A DNA stretch of 64,000 nucleotides, taken from Yeosuana sp043876835 (GTDB lineage: Bacteria > Bacteroidota > Bacteroidia > Flavobacteriales > Flavobacteriaceae). The notes beneath the pieces were generated by a model, which worked only from the letters and a program-made list of their open reading frames with translations, did not search any database and was not told the DNA's origin. Every line of letters begins with the position of its first letter. Position 1 is the stretch's first letter. The DNA lies in the NCBI RefSeq assembly GCF_043876835.1, contig NZ_JBAWJZ010000007.1, positions 124,001-188,000 of the forward strand. Reading direction: 5' to 3'. Shown here one piece after another: positions 53,108 through 61,204 of this stretch. Made by a program: the position numbers and the translations under genes.

Positions 53108-55000
53108 TTATCCTTTTAACCAAGCTTCACGCAATTTTATCTGAGCTTCTGTAGCATCGTCTTTTGGCATTAATGCTTCTCCATTGGTATAAGATTGTGT
53201 TGTTTTGGTTTTTATAATGATTTCTTTTCCATTTCTATCAAGCTTTACTTCAATATCTTTTCCTGGACTCCACATATAAACGTCCTGTAAAATTTGATTA
53301 GCATTTTGCAAGGTCATTTGCTTACCATCAATTTCTTTAATTACATCATTTGGCAACACACCTTGTTCAGTCCAAAAACTATTATCAGCAACTAAATCAG
53401 TAAAGAAAATGGTTCCTTTTTGTCCGTCTCCTCCTATTATTAAATTACCATTATTTTGAATATAGTTTGTTTTAACTTTTCCTTCTTTAATTTCTAAACC
53501 TACTTTATTAAAAAACTCGTTATAATTAATTGGAGTTGTTCCTATAACATGTGTATCGAAAAATGTTCTTAATGAAGGATATGTCATGGCTACAATTTCA
53601 TCAAACAACTTATCATCTTCAAAAGGTTTATCCTTTCCATATTTTTTTGATAATTCTTTCATAAGCGATAAAATACCACGTTGCCCATTGCTTTCTTCAC
53701 GCATTAAAATATCAACACACATACCTATTAAAGCTCCTTTTTGATACACATTATAATATTGTTTTGCGTAAGGATCATCCAATACATGTTCACTCATTTC
53801 GGTAAAACTCATGCTATCGTTCATTTGCAATGACGTTTGAATTTTGCCCATCATTTTTCCGTAAAAATCCTCTTCTGAAATCAACCCTTGATTTACTTGA
53901 AATAAATTTGCAAAATATTCTGTTACACCTTCATACATCCATAAATGTTTTGAAAATGTTGGGCTGTTATAATCAAAATAATGAACATCTTCAGAATGCA
54001 CAGATAAAGGACTTACTATATGAAAAAATTCGTGTGAAACTGTTTCAATCATACTTTCGTCTAAAGCATCTTCTGGCATATCTTCTGGCATAACAACTAC
54101 AGTTGATGTATGATGCTCTAAAGCACCAAAGCCTTTTGGCGAATCTTGTTCTCCTCTTGATAGATATAAGAAAATATCATAGCGTTTCGTACTGTTAATG
54201 TCTCCTAAAAATGCCTTTTGAGCTTGCATCATTTTAAACATCGCATCTTTTAAAGATGCTGCAGAATGCTTGTTGGTTGGAGAATACACACTTAACACAA
54301 TGTTAATGTCGCCAACTTGAAACTTTTCAACAGTAAATTTACCATACATCATTGGGTTATCTGTGATATCAAAATATCTTGATGCTAAATAGGTTGTTGT
54401 GGCTGTTTTTCCATCATCACTGGTTTTAGTACCTGCATTTTGTAAAGCTGATGAGCGAACAAAATCTGCTGGAGCAGTTACCTCAAGTTTGTATTGGCTG
54501 CTCTTTAATGAATCAAAATATCCAATAAACCCATGTAAGTTTAATAAATAATCATCTGGTTCAATGTTTGTTCCTGCCGGAGAAAAAGGTGTATCTCCGC
54601 CAATACCACCAGTTACTTCAATATCGAAAGTATCATTTACATAATAAGTAATATAGTCTAAATTAAAAGCATTGTTAATTACCCAAGTATTAGTATCTGT
54701 TTTATTGAAAGAAAGTTGATTTCCTTTATAATCAAATGCTTTAAAATCATCAATGTATTTTCCAAAATCACTTACAGAATAAGTGCCCTGAACAACTTTT
54801 GGTAAATGATAAGTTACTGTTTCTGTTGTAAAACGCCCTGGATTAATTGTTACTGGCACCTTATCCTCAACTACTTTAGTTAAATTTATTTGAGTATCTA
54901 TTGGCAAACTAATCGCTAAATCGTTTCCTGTGTTTTTTGTTGAACTACAACTAGCAAGTAATATTGCTACAAATAATGCTGATACAAATCTAATTTTCAT
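53108..55000 (-). CDS. M61 family metallopeptidase lipoprotein with PDZ domain
   Basis: 630 residues. Lipobox ILLASC (Cys18). N-terminal all-beta domain (about 35-235), then a gluzincin-like peptidase domain: zinc motif SHEFFHIVSPL (H323-E-x-x-H327) and the downstream zinc Glu in LWMYEGVTEYFANLF (about 353-367). C-terminal PDZ domain (about 510-610; GLEIKEGKVKTNYIQNNGN and SPGKDIEVKLDRNG). This is a glycyl aminopeptidase-like family. Periplasmic or surface protein. Monocistronic; convergent with the S10 peptidase. Confidence 0.93.
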   Translation of the reverse strand: MKIRFVSALFVAILLASCSSTKNTGNDLAISLPIDTQINLTKVVEDKVPVTINPGRFTTETVTYHLPKVVQGTYSVSDFGKYIDDFKAFDYKGNQLSFNKTDTNTWVINNAFNLDYITYYVNDTFDIEVTGGIGGDTPFSPAGTNIEPDDYLLNLHGFIGYFDSLKSSQYKLEVTAPADFVRSSALQNAGTKTSDDGKTATTTYLASRYFDITDNPMMYGKFTVEKFQVGDINIVLSVYSPTNKHSAASLKDAMFKMMQAQKAFLGDINSTKRYDIFLYLSRGEQDSPKGFGALEHHTSTVVVMPEDMPEDALDESMIETVSHEFFHIVSPLSVHSEDVHYFDYNSPTFSKHLWMYEGVTEYFANLFQVNQGLISEEDFYGKMMGKIQTSLQMNDSMSFTEMSEHVLDDPYAKQYYNVYQKGALIGMCVDILMREESNGQRGILSLMKELSKKYGKDKPFEDDKLFDEIVAMTYPSLRTFFDTHVIGTTPINYNEFFNKVGLEIKEGKVKTNYIQNNGNLIIGGDGQKGTIFFTDLVADNSFWTEQGVLPNDVIKEIDGKQMTLQNANQILQDVYMWSPGKDIEVKLDRNGKEIIIKTKTTQSYTNGEALMPKDDATEAQIKLREAWLKG

Positions 55001-55170
55001 GCTATATTTATTAAAATCTAATTTTTATGACTCCAAATGTAAAGTTATGTTACATTTTACATTCTTAATGTTATGTTAATACTTTTTATGCAAGAGAAGT
55101 AATCATATTTTATTGGCATTTTTTTGAATTTTTAGCTTTATGATATGCTTAAAAAATGGAAAAAATTATG

Positions 55171-55178
55171 TACGTTTG
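55171..55178 (+). promoter_or_regulatory. Predicted -7 box
   Basis: TACGTTTG, a full match to TAnnTTTG, 16 nt upstream of the ATG at 55195. It would drive the four-gene batA-like operon. Confidence 0.5.
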
Positions 55179-55194
55179 AAAAATCTAAAAAGAA

Positions 55195-57117
55195 ATGCAG
55201 TTTAAACACCCAGAACTTCTTTACGCTTTATTTTTACTGCTAATCCCAATCATTGTTCATTTATTTCAATTTAGAAAATTTCAAAAAGAAGCGTTTACTA
55301 ATGTTGCCTTTTTAAAAGAGGTTGCCATACAAACCCGCAAAAGCTCACAATTAAAAAAATGGCTTATACTACTTACCAGATTATTATTATTTACTGCGCT
55401 TATATTTGCCTTTGCTCAACCATTTTCTGCAAACTCAGATGCTATTGGCTCTGAAAATGAAACCGTTATTTACCTTGACAATTCTTTCAGCATGCAAGCT
55501 AAAGGAAACCAAGGAGAACTTTTAAAACGTGCTGTTCAAGATATTATTAGCGATGTTCCAGAAAACGAGAACATTTCATTAATCACAAATGAAACCACTT
55601 ATAAAAACACAACTGTTAAGGCCATAAAAAACGAGCTGTTAACTCTTGATTATTCTTCTAAATCACTATCATATGATGCGGCTTTATTAAAATGTAAAAA
55701 ACTTTTTAAACCTTCAGCAACAATTAGAAACATTGTTTTTATATCAGATTTTCAACAAAACAACACTGCTTTTAATCCTTTAAATGATTCATTGTTCAAA
55801 ATTCATGCTGTTAAACTAAATCCTATCAACATAAATAATGTATCTATTGATTCAGCCTACATTTCTAATTCATCTGGAAACAATTTAGACTTAAAAGTCA
55901 TTCTAAAAAATACAGGTATTGCTATTGATAATTTACCCGTTTCTTTATTTAACAATGACCAATTGATTGCAAAAACGTCGGTAACTTTAAATAAAGAAGC
56001 TGAAACATCATTTTCGCTTCCTACAAATGAAATAACAAATGGTAGAATAACCATTGAAGACACTAATTTACAATACGACAACAGTTTATTTTTTAACATT
56101 AATAAAACGCCAAAAATAAATGTACTAACCATAAATAATGGTGATGATTCTTTTTTAAAGCGTATTTATACAGACAAAGAGTTTAATTACACAACTACCC
56201 TATTAAATCAACTGGATTACAACATTATTAATGAGCAAAATTTAATCGTTTTAAATGAACTTAAGGACATACCAAGTACACTAACAAGTGTTTTAAAATT
56301 ATTTACAAATCAAGGTGGATTTTTAATAGTTATTCCTTCAAAAGATATTGATATTCAATCTTACAATTCGCTTTTATCAAATTACAACACTTTATTTGAG
56401 ACTATTTCAGAAACTGAAAAACAAGTAACAATAATAAACTATTCACATCCTTTATATGCCAATGGTGTTTTTGAAAAAAAGGTAACTAACTTTCAATACC
56501 CGAAAGTTGAAAGTTTTTTTAATGTTACAAATCAAGCAAATAATTTGATACTTCAGTTTGAAGATAATAAGCCATTTTTAATCGAAAACAATAAAGGGTT
56601 TATTTTTACATCTTCACTGGATGCTTCAAATTCAGACTTTAAAAACTCTCCTTTAATAGTTCCAACATTTTATAATATTGCCAAGTCTAGTTTTAAAATT
56701 CCTGCCTTGTATTTTACTATTGGAAATGAAAATACTTTTGATGTTTCTGTAAACCTCCATCAGGATGATATTTTATCGCTTGTTTCCAATGATATTAATT
56801 TGATTCCTAAACAGCAGTATTTTAACAATAAAGTTGTTATTACAACTGTTGACGAGCCTTCTGTTTCAAACATTTATTCGGTCAGTGATAAAAATGAGCC
56901 TATTCAAAATGTAAGTTATAATTACAACCGAGCTGAAAGTATTCTAAATTACCAGGAACTTTCAAGCTTGAAAAACATAACAATAAACGATTCTGTTACC
57001 GACATTTTTAATACATTAAAAAGTGATACAAAAATTAATGAGCTATGGAAATGGTTTGTTATTTTTGCATTAGCGTTCTTGATTATTGAAATGCTCATAT
57101 TAAAATACTTTAAATGA
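55195..57117 (+). CDS. BatA N-terminal domain membrane protein with vWA-like domain
   Basis: 640 residues. N-terminal BatA signature with two membrane helices (HPELLYALFLLLIPIIVHLFQFRKFQ, 5-30, and LKKWLILLTRLLLFTALIFAFAQPF, 54-78), then a vWA-like region with MIDAS-like IYLDNSFSMQAKGNQG (D-x-S-x-S, about 91-106) and VFISDFQQNN. The end has one more membrane helix (WKWFVIFALAFLIIEMLILKYF). Inner-membrane protein of the aerotolerance (Bat) group; precise role unknown. Its stop overlaps the next start by 4 nt. Confidence 0.88.
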   Translation: MQFKHPELLYALFLLLIPIIVHLFQFRKFQKEAFTNVAFLKEVAIQTRKSSQLKKWLILLTRLLLFTALIFAFAQPFSANSDAIGSENETVIYLDNSFSMQAKGNQGELLKRAVQDIISDVPENENISLITNETTYKNTTVKAIKNELLTLDYSSKSLSYDAALLKCKKLFKPSATIRNIVFISDFQQNNTAFNPLNDSLFKIHAVKLNPININNVSIDSAYISNSSGNNLDLKVILKNTGIAIDNLPVSLFNNDQLIAKTSVTLNKEAETSFSLPTNEITNGRITIEDTNLQYDNSLFFNINKTPKINVLTINNGDDSFLKRIYTDKEFNYTTTLLNQLDYNIINEQNLIVLNELKDIPSTLTSVLKLFTNQGGFLIVIPSKDIDIQSYNSLLSNYNTLFETISETEKQVTIINYSHPLYANGVFEKKVTNFQYPKVESFFNVTNQANNLILQFEDNKPFLIENNKGFIFTSSLDASNSDFKNSPLIVPTFYNIAKSSFKIPALYFTIGNENTFDVSVNLHQDDILSLVSNDINLIPKQQYFNNKVVITTVDEPSVSNIYSVSDKNEPIQNVSYNYNRAESILNYQELSSLKNITINDSVTDIFNTLKSDTKINELWKWFVIFALAFLIIEMLILKYFK

Positions 57118-58370
57118 ACATACTTATAAAATCAGCTAAAATTATAGATCCTAAGAGCGAGTTTCATAATACAACTCAAGATCTTTTAATTGAAAAAGGT
57201 GTCATCTCTCAAATTGGTCACCAATTAAAAAATCCAAAAAAATATCAGGAAATTAAGTTTGAAAACCTACACATTTCACAAGGTTGGTTCGATAGCAGCG
57301 TTTGTTTTGGTGAACCAGGATTTGAAGAACGTGAAACTATTAAAAATGGTCTTAAAACTGCAGCAGCTTCTGGTTTTACTACTGTAGCAATGAATGCAAA
57401 TTCAAGTCCTGTAATAGATTGTAATTCTGATGTTACTTTTGTGACTTCAAAAGGAGAAAATAATGCTGTTAAGTTATTACCAATTGGTGCTTTAACAAAA
57501 GATAGCCACGGAGAAGATTTGGCAGAGTTATTTGACATGAAAAGTGCTGGGGCTGTAGCCTTTTATGATTATCAAAAGCCTATATCAAATGCTAATCTCA
57601 TGAAATTGGCATTGCAATACACTAGCAATTTTAATGGATTGGTTTGTTCATTCCCTCAAGATAATAGGATTACTGGTTTAGGAGTCATGAATGAAAACAT
57701 TACAAGTACTTCATTGGGCTTAAAAGGAAATCCAAACCTATCAGAAGAGTTACAAGTTTCAAGAGATTTATTCCTTTTAGAATACACCAATGGAAAGCTT
57801 CATATACCGACTATTTCAACAGCTGGTTCTGTAGATTTAATTAGAGAAGCCAAAAAGAAAAAGCTAGATGTAACCTGCAGTGTAGCTATTCATAATTTAT
57901 TTTTCACAGATGATATTTTAAATGATTTCAATACAGCTTATAAAGTTTCACCTCCTTTGCGTATTCAAAAAGATGTTGATGCTTTGCTAGAAGGTATTAA
58001 AGATGGCACTATTGATATGGTGACAAGTGACCATAACCCCATTGATATCGAACATAAAAAAGTAGAATTTGATCATGCAAAAAATGGGACCATCGGTTTA
58101 GAAAGTGCTTTTGGTGCTTTACAAACCATGTTCACTTTAAAGAAAACCATAGAACTTTTAACAAAAGGAAAATCAAGATTTGGTGTAGAACAAACACCTA
58201 TAAATATTGGTAATACATTGAATATCACACTTTTTAATCCTGATACTAAATATACTTTTTCTGCAAATGACATTTTATCTAAATCAAAAAATGCTATTTT
58301 TGAAAACCAAAATTTAAAAGGAAAAGTATACGGAATTATTTCAAATAATAAAGTTTCTCTAAATTCTTAA
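57114..58370 (+). CDS. Dihydroorotase-like protein without the metal-binding HxH motif
   Basis: 418 residues. Clearly a class I dihydroorotase fold (amidohydrolase): DLLIEKGVISQIG, GFEERETIKNGLKTAAASGFTTVAMNANSSPV, CSVAIHNLFFTDDI and MVTSDHNPIDIEHKK. The canonical metal motif D-x-H-V-H-x-R-E-P-G reads DSSVCFGEPG here (residues 60-69): both metal histidines are Ser62 and Cys64, and the substrate-binding Arg is Gly66. The enzyme should thus be inactive, like non-catalytic pseudo-dihydroorotases that scaffold aspartate transcarbamoylase. An active PyrC must be elsewhere. Confidence 0.9.
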   Translation: MNILIKSAKIIDPKSEFHNTTQDLLIEKGVISQIGHQLKNPKKYQEIKFENLHISQGWFDSSVCFGEPGFEERETIKNGLKTAAASGFTTVAMNANSSPVIDCNSDVTFVTSKGENNAVKLLPIGALTKDSHGEDLAELFDMKSAGAVAFYDYQKPISNANLMKLALQYTSNFNGLVCSFPQDNRITGLGVMNENITSTSLGLKGNPNLSEELQVSRDLFLLEYTNGKLHIPTISTAGSVDLIREAKKKKLDVTCSVAIHNLFFTDDILNDFNTAYKVSPPLRIQKDVDALLEGIKDGTIDMVTSDHNPIDIEHKKVEFDHAKNGTIGLESAFGALQTMFTLKKTIELLTKGKSRFGVEQTPINIGNTLNITLFNPDTKYTFSANDILSKSKNAIFENQNLKGKVYGIISNNKVSLNS

Positions 58371-58372
58371 TT

Positions 58373-58705
58373 ATGACAGAACAAGATATTGAAGCAGGAA
58401 GAAACAACGCTATTATTAGTTACTTAACCATATTTGGAACCATTATAGCTTTTTACCTAAATAATGAAAACAAAAACGAGTTTGCCAGTTTTCATATAAG
58501 ACAAGCGCTTGGACTTTGGCTAACGTTTTTTGCATTGGGTTATATCGTTGGTGTTTTTGACAGTTGGTTTATCACCTTTGGATTTTATATGTTTTTTGGT
58601 GTGCTTTTTATTTTTGGTTTTGCAAATGCCATTGCCAGAAAAGCGCAAACCGTACCACTTGTTGGAGAATTATACCAAAAACTATTTGCTAATTTAGGTA
58701 AATAA
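58373..58705 (+). CDS. DUF4870/Tic20-like small membrane protein
   Basis: 110 residues, three membrane helices (about 12-28, 47-66 and 73-92). The motif FHIRQALGLWL after the first helix, with N and Q next to the membrane, is the signature of the DUF4870/Tic20-like family. Role unknown. Start 2 bp after the pseudo-dihydroorotase stop and stop 2 bp before the esterase start: part of the operon. Confidence 0.85.
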   Translation: MTEQDIEAGRNNAIISYLTIFGTIIAFYLNNENKNEFASFHIRQALGLWLTFFALGYIVGVFDSWFITFGFYMFFGVLFIFGFANAIARKAQTVPLVGELYQKLFANLGK

Positions 58706-58707
58706 CC

Positions 58708-59367
58708 ATGACAAACACTTCACTTTCTTTATATCATATTGTTAGAAAATCTAGCCTAGTTGAAAATGCACCATTATTAATTATGTTGCATGGATATGGA
58801 AGTGATGAAAACGATTTGTTTTCTTTTGCAAGCGAATTGCCAGAAGAGCTTTTTATTATTTCAGTGAGGGCGCCTTATTCACTTCAACCATATGGAAATG
58901 CTTGGTATGCTATTAATTTTGATGCCATTCAAGGAAAATGGAGTGATAATGAGCAAGCAAAAGAATCTAGGGATTTAATTGCGGATTTTGTTGATGAAGC
59001 TATTGACAAATATCCTGTTAATAAAAACAATGTGTCACTTTTAGGCTTTAGCCAAGGAACAATTTTAAGTTATGCAGTTGCTTTAACCTATCCTGAAAAA
59101 ATTAGAAATGTAGTGGCTTTGAGCGGATATATTAATAAAGATATTATCCCTGAAAATATTACAACCAAAGACTACTCACATTTAGATTTTTATTGTTCTC
59201 ATGGAAGTGTTGACCAAGTAATTCCTGTTGAGTGGGCCAGACAAACTCCACCATTTTTAAGCAGTTTAAACATTAAACTCATCTACTCAGAATTCCCAGT
59301 AGGTCATGGTGTTGCACCACAAAATTTTTATGAACTTAAAGAGTGGTTGTTACAACGTATTCAATAA
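58708..59367 (+). CDS. Phospholipase/carboxylesterase family alpha/beta hydrolase
   Basis: 219 residues. PLOABH/esterase family: LIMLHGYGSDENDLFSFASELP (oxyanion HG, 24-45), catalytic serine in LLGFSQGTILSYAVAL (Ser114), and VDQVIPVEWARQ (Asp) and GHGVAPQNF (His) at the C-terminus. Probably a cytoplasmic esterase of broad specificity. Last gene of the four-gene operon; the third cassette-like locus begins about 80 bp later. Confidence 0.93.
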   Translation: MTNTSLSLYHIVRKSSLVENAPLLIMLHGYGSDENDLFSFASELPEELFIISVRAPYSLQPYGNAWYAINFDAIQGKWSDNEQAKESRDLIADFVDEAIDKYPVNKNNVSLLGFSQGTILSYAVALTYPEKIRNVVALSGYINKDIIPENITTKDYSHLDFYCSHGSVDQVIPVEWARQTPPFLSSLNIKLIYSEFPVGHGVAPQNFYELKEWLLQRIQ

Positions 59368-59440
59368 AAAAGCATTTTTTTTAATATTATCATGGGTGCG
59401 AGGACAATTGTTGTTTGACTTTGTCAGAAAAAAACATAAC

Positions 59441-59493
59441 TTCGTTTAACGTCTGATATAAAACATTAAAACGATTTCATATCAGCATAGTTA
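59441..59493 (+). repeat. Reconstructable attC-like site upstream of the HEPN-like gene
   Basis: TTCGTTTAAC (59441-59450), GTCTGATAT, 19-nt loop, ATATCAG, CATA, then GTT (59490-59492). The 7-bp stem is CTGATAT with ATATCAG. Its missing right arm, TTAAACGAA, is found after the unit at 60400-60408. GTTTAAC fits RYYYAAC and the rebuilt right arm GTTAAAC fits GTTRRRY. Confidence 0.7.
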
Positions 59494-59511
59494 TAAAACA
59501 TTTGACAAAAA

Positions 59512-60291
59512 TTGACAGAAAAAGAAAAGTATATAAATAATCCATTTACTATAAATTTACTTTATTCTACTTCTGTAATCATAAATGATTTAAGTAAAAA
59601 ACCTGGATTTAAGTATGGACAAAACAATTATCATTTACTAAATATCTATGAAAAGTATTTATCTGATGTTGGCAAAATTAACAGCGAACTAAGAAGTGTT
59701 TTTGAACAAATAGATTTTATTTCAATCTTTTTACGAAGATTTCCAAGCAAAAAATTTTACCATGAAAATGGTATTGGAGAATTAGAATATATTCAATACC
59801 ATACAGAAGTGTTATTTCACAAAGTTCATACTATATCCGAAATTATGAAATTATTGGTAAATGAAGTTTATTGTTTGGGAATTGAACGGAAAGACTGTAA
59901 CTGGAAAAGACTTAATCAAAAACTACCAAAAGAAACACCTTGTTTAGCTCAAATTGAAAATTATCATGAAACATTTAAAGAATATATAGATTATAGGCAT
60001 TTAAATACTCATCGCGGAATTTATATAGATGACGAAAAAGATTCTATTGAAAATGAATATGGATTAGGAATTTATTTAATTGCAAAGAGCCTTAATTATG
60101 AACTTGGAGATGATTTCAAAAAAGCATTTCCAAAAGTTCTCATTGACTATAAAATCAAAATTTTAAAAAAGGAGAGAATTAAGTTTCTTTGTGAAATTCA
60201 GAATAAAATTAATAAAAGTCTTAAATCTTTTCTAACTACATTGAATGAGGAATTTGATTCTAAAAAAAACGTTTTAAAACACCGTGTATAA
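59512..60291 (+). CDS. HEPN-like protein, probable cassette gene, TTG start
   Basis: 259 residues, start at TTG 59512 because a TGA lies 2 codons upstream and there is no ATG before residue 119. All-helical protein with RHLNTHR (the R-x4-H motif of HEPN ribonucleases, near residue 161), as in Cthe_2314-like HEPN proteins, within KEYIDYRHLNTHRGIYI. Such proteins are typical of toxin, defence or RNA-cleavage roles. The stop codon lies 11 nt past the end motif. Only gene in the 59.4-60.4 kb unit; its unit has matching ends GTTATAAAAC (59490-59499) and GTTTTAAAAC (60271-60280, 9 of 10). Confidence 0.7.
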   Translation: MTEKEKYINNPFTINLLYSTSVIINDLSKKPGFKYGQNNYHLLNIYEKYLSDVGKINSELRSVFEQIDFISIFLRRFPSKKFYHENGIGELEYIQYHTEVLFHKVHTISEIMKLLVNEVYCLGIERKDCNWKRLNQKLPKETPCLAQIENYHETFKEYIDYRHLNTHRGIYIDDEKDSIENEYGLGIYLIAKSLNYELGDDFKKAFPKVLIDYKIKILKKERIKFLCEIQNKINKSLKSFLTTLNEEFDSKKNVLKHRV

Positions 60292-60402
60292 AAAATGCTT
60301 AATTTAGTTCTTAATCAAAGGCTCGTGCAATTTTGCTAAGTCTGATTTTCCTACGGAAAATCTTCGCTCGCAAACACGCAACTTTCCATATACCAAACGT
60401 TA
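60277..60402 (+). repeat. attC-like hairpin element h
   Basis: 126 nt from AAAC (60277-60280) to GTT (60399-60401). Same family as element f in cassette orientation: apex GATTTTCC (60344-60351), TAC, GGAAAATC (60355-60362), and ACACGCAACTTTCCATATACCAAACGTT at the right, identical for long stretches to the 7.9 kb copy. The stop codon of the HEPN-like gene is at its left end. Confidence 0.7.
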
Positions 60403-60446
60403 AACGAACTTAAAAAAATTCATATATTTATTTTATAATAACACAT

Positions 60447-60477
60447 AAAAAAAGCCAGCTTTAAAGCTGGCTTTTTA
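60447..60477 (-). terminator. Rho-independent terminator of the RprY-like gene
   Basis: AAAGCCAGCTTTAAAGCTGGCTTT palindrome with A and T runs on the two sides; it lies just after the stop of the minus-strand regulator gene. Confidence 0.9.
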
Positions 60478-60497
60478 ATTCATTATTTTTATATCAA

Positions 60498-61202
60498 TTA
60501 GCTATTAATTACTAATCTAAATCCTTCACCATGTATGTTAAGGATTTCTACTTTTTCATCTAGCTTTAAATACTTACGCAATTTAGCAATATAAACATCC
60601 ATACTTCTTGATGTAAAATAATTGTCATCTCTCCATATTTTAGTTAATGCTAATTGACGTGGCATTAAATCATTTTCATGCAAAGCTAATAATCGTAATA
60701 ATTCATTTTCTTTTGGAGATAATTTCACAGGATCACCACCTTTAAAACGCAAAAAACGAAGTTTAGAATTTAAGTCGAAAGCTCCAATTTTGAATTCAAA
60801 TTGTTTGCTATCCGAAATAGTTTCTGTAGCCTTACGTTGCATAATGGCTTTAATCTTCATTAGCAAGACTTCACTATCAAAAGGCTTATTCAAATAATCA
60901 TCAGCACCTACTTTATACCCTTTTAAAACGTCTTCTTTCATGGTTTTAGCCGTTAAAAATACAATAGGCACTTCTTTATTTTTTTCACGTATTTCTTTCG
61001 CCAAAGTAAAGCCATCTTTGTATGGCATCATGACATCTAAAATACATAAATCAAAATCGTCTTTTTTGAATTTTTCAAAACCTTCCATGCCGTTTTTGGC
61101 ATGAACTACGTCATAATCATTCATCATTAAATAGTCTTTAAGAACAGTTCCAAAATTAGGATCGTCTTCTACTAATAAAATTTTCTTGTTTTGTTCTTCC
61201 AT
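60498..61202 (-). CDS. rprY: Response regulator, OmpR/PhoB type (RprY-like)
   Basis: 234 residues. Receiver domain (1-120) with phosphoacceptor D56 in CILDVMMPYKDGF, acidic VEDD (11-14) and K106 in FLTAKTMKED; winged helix-turn-helix domain (about 135-230) with LSPKENELLRLLALHENDLMPRQLALTKIW and RSMDVYIAKLRKYL. Very close to Bacteroides RprY, a regulator tied to oxidative stress and Na+ pumping. The kinase gene ends 2 bp upstream: a two-component operon. Confidence 0.93.
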   Translation of the reverse strand: MEEQNKKILLVEDDPNFGTVLKDYLMMNDYDVVHAKNGMEGFEKFKKDDFDLCILDVMMPYKDGFTLAKEIREKNKEVPIVFLTAKTMKEDVLKGYKVGADDYLNKPFDSEVLLMKIKAIMQRKATETISDSKQFEFKIGAFDLNSKLRFLRFKGGDPVKLSPKENELLRLLALHENDLMPRQLALTKIWRDDNYFTSRSMDVYIAKLRKYLKLDEKVEILNIHGEGFRLVINS

Positions 61203-61204
61203 AA

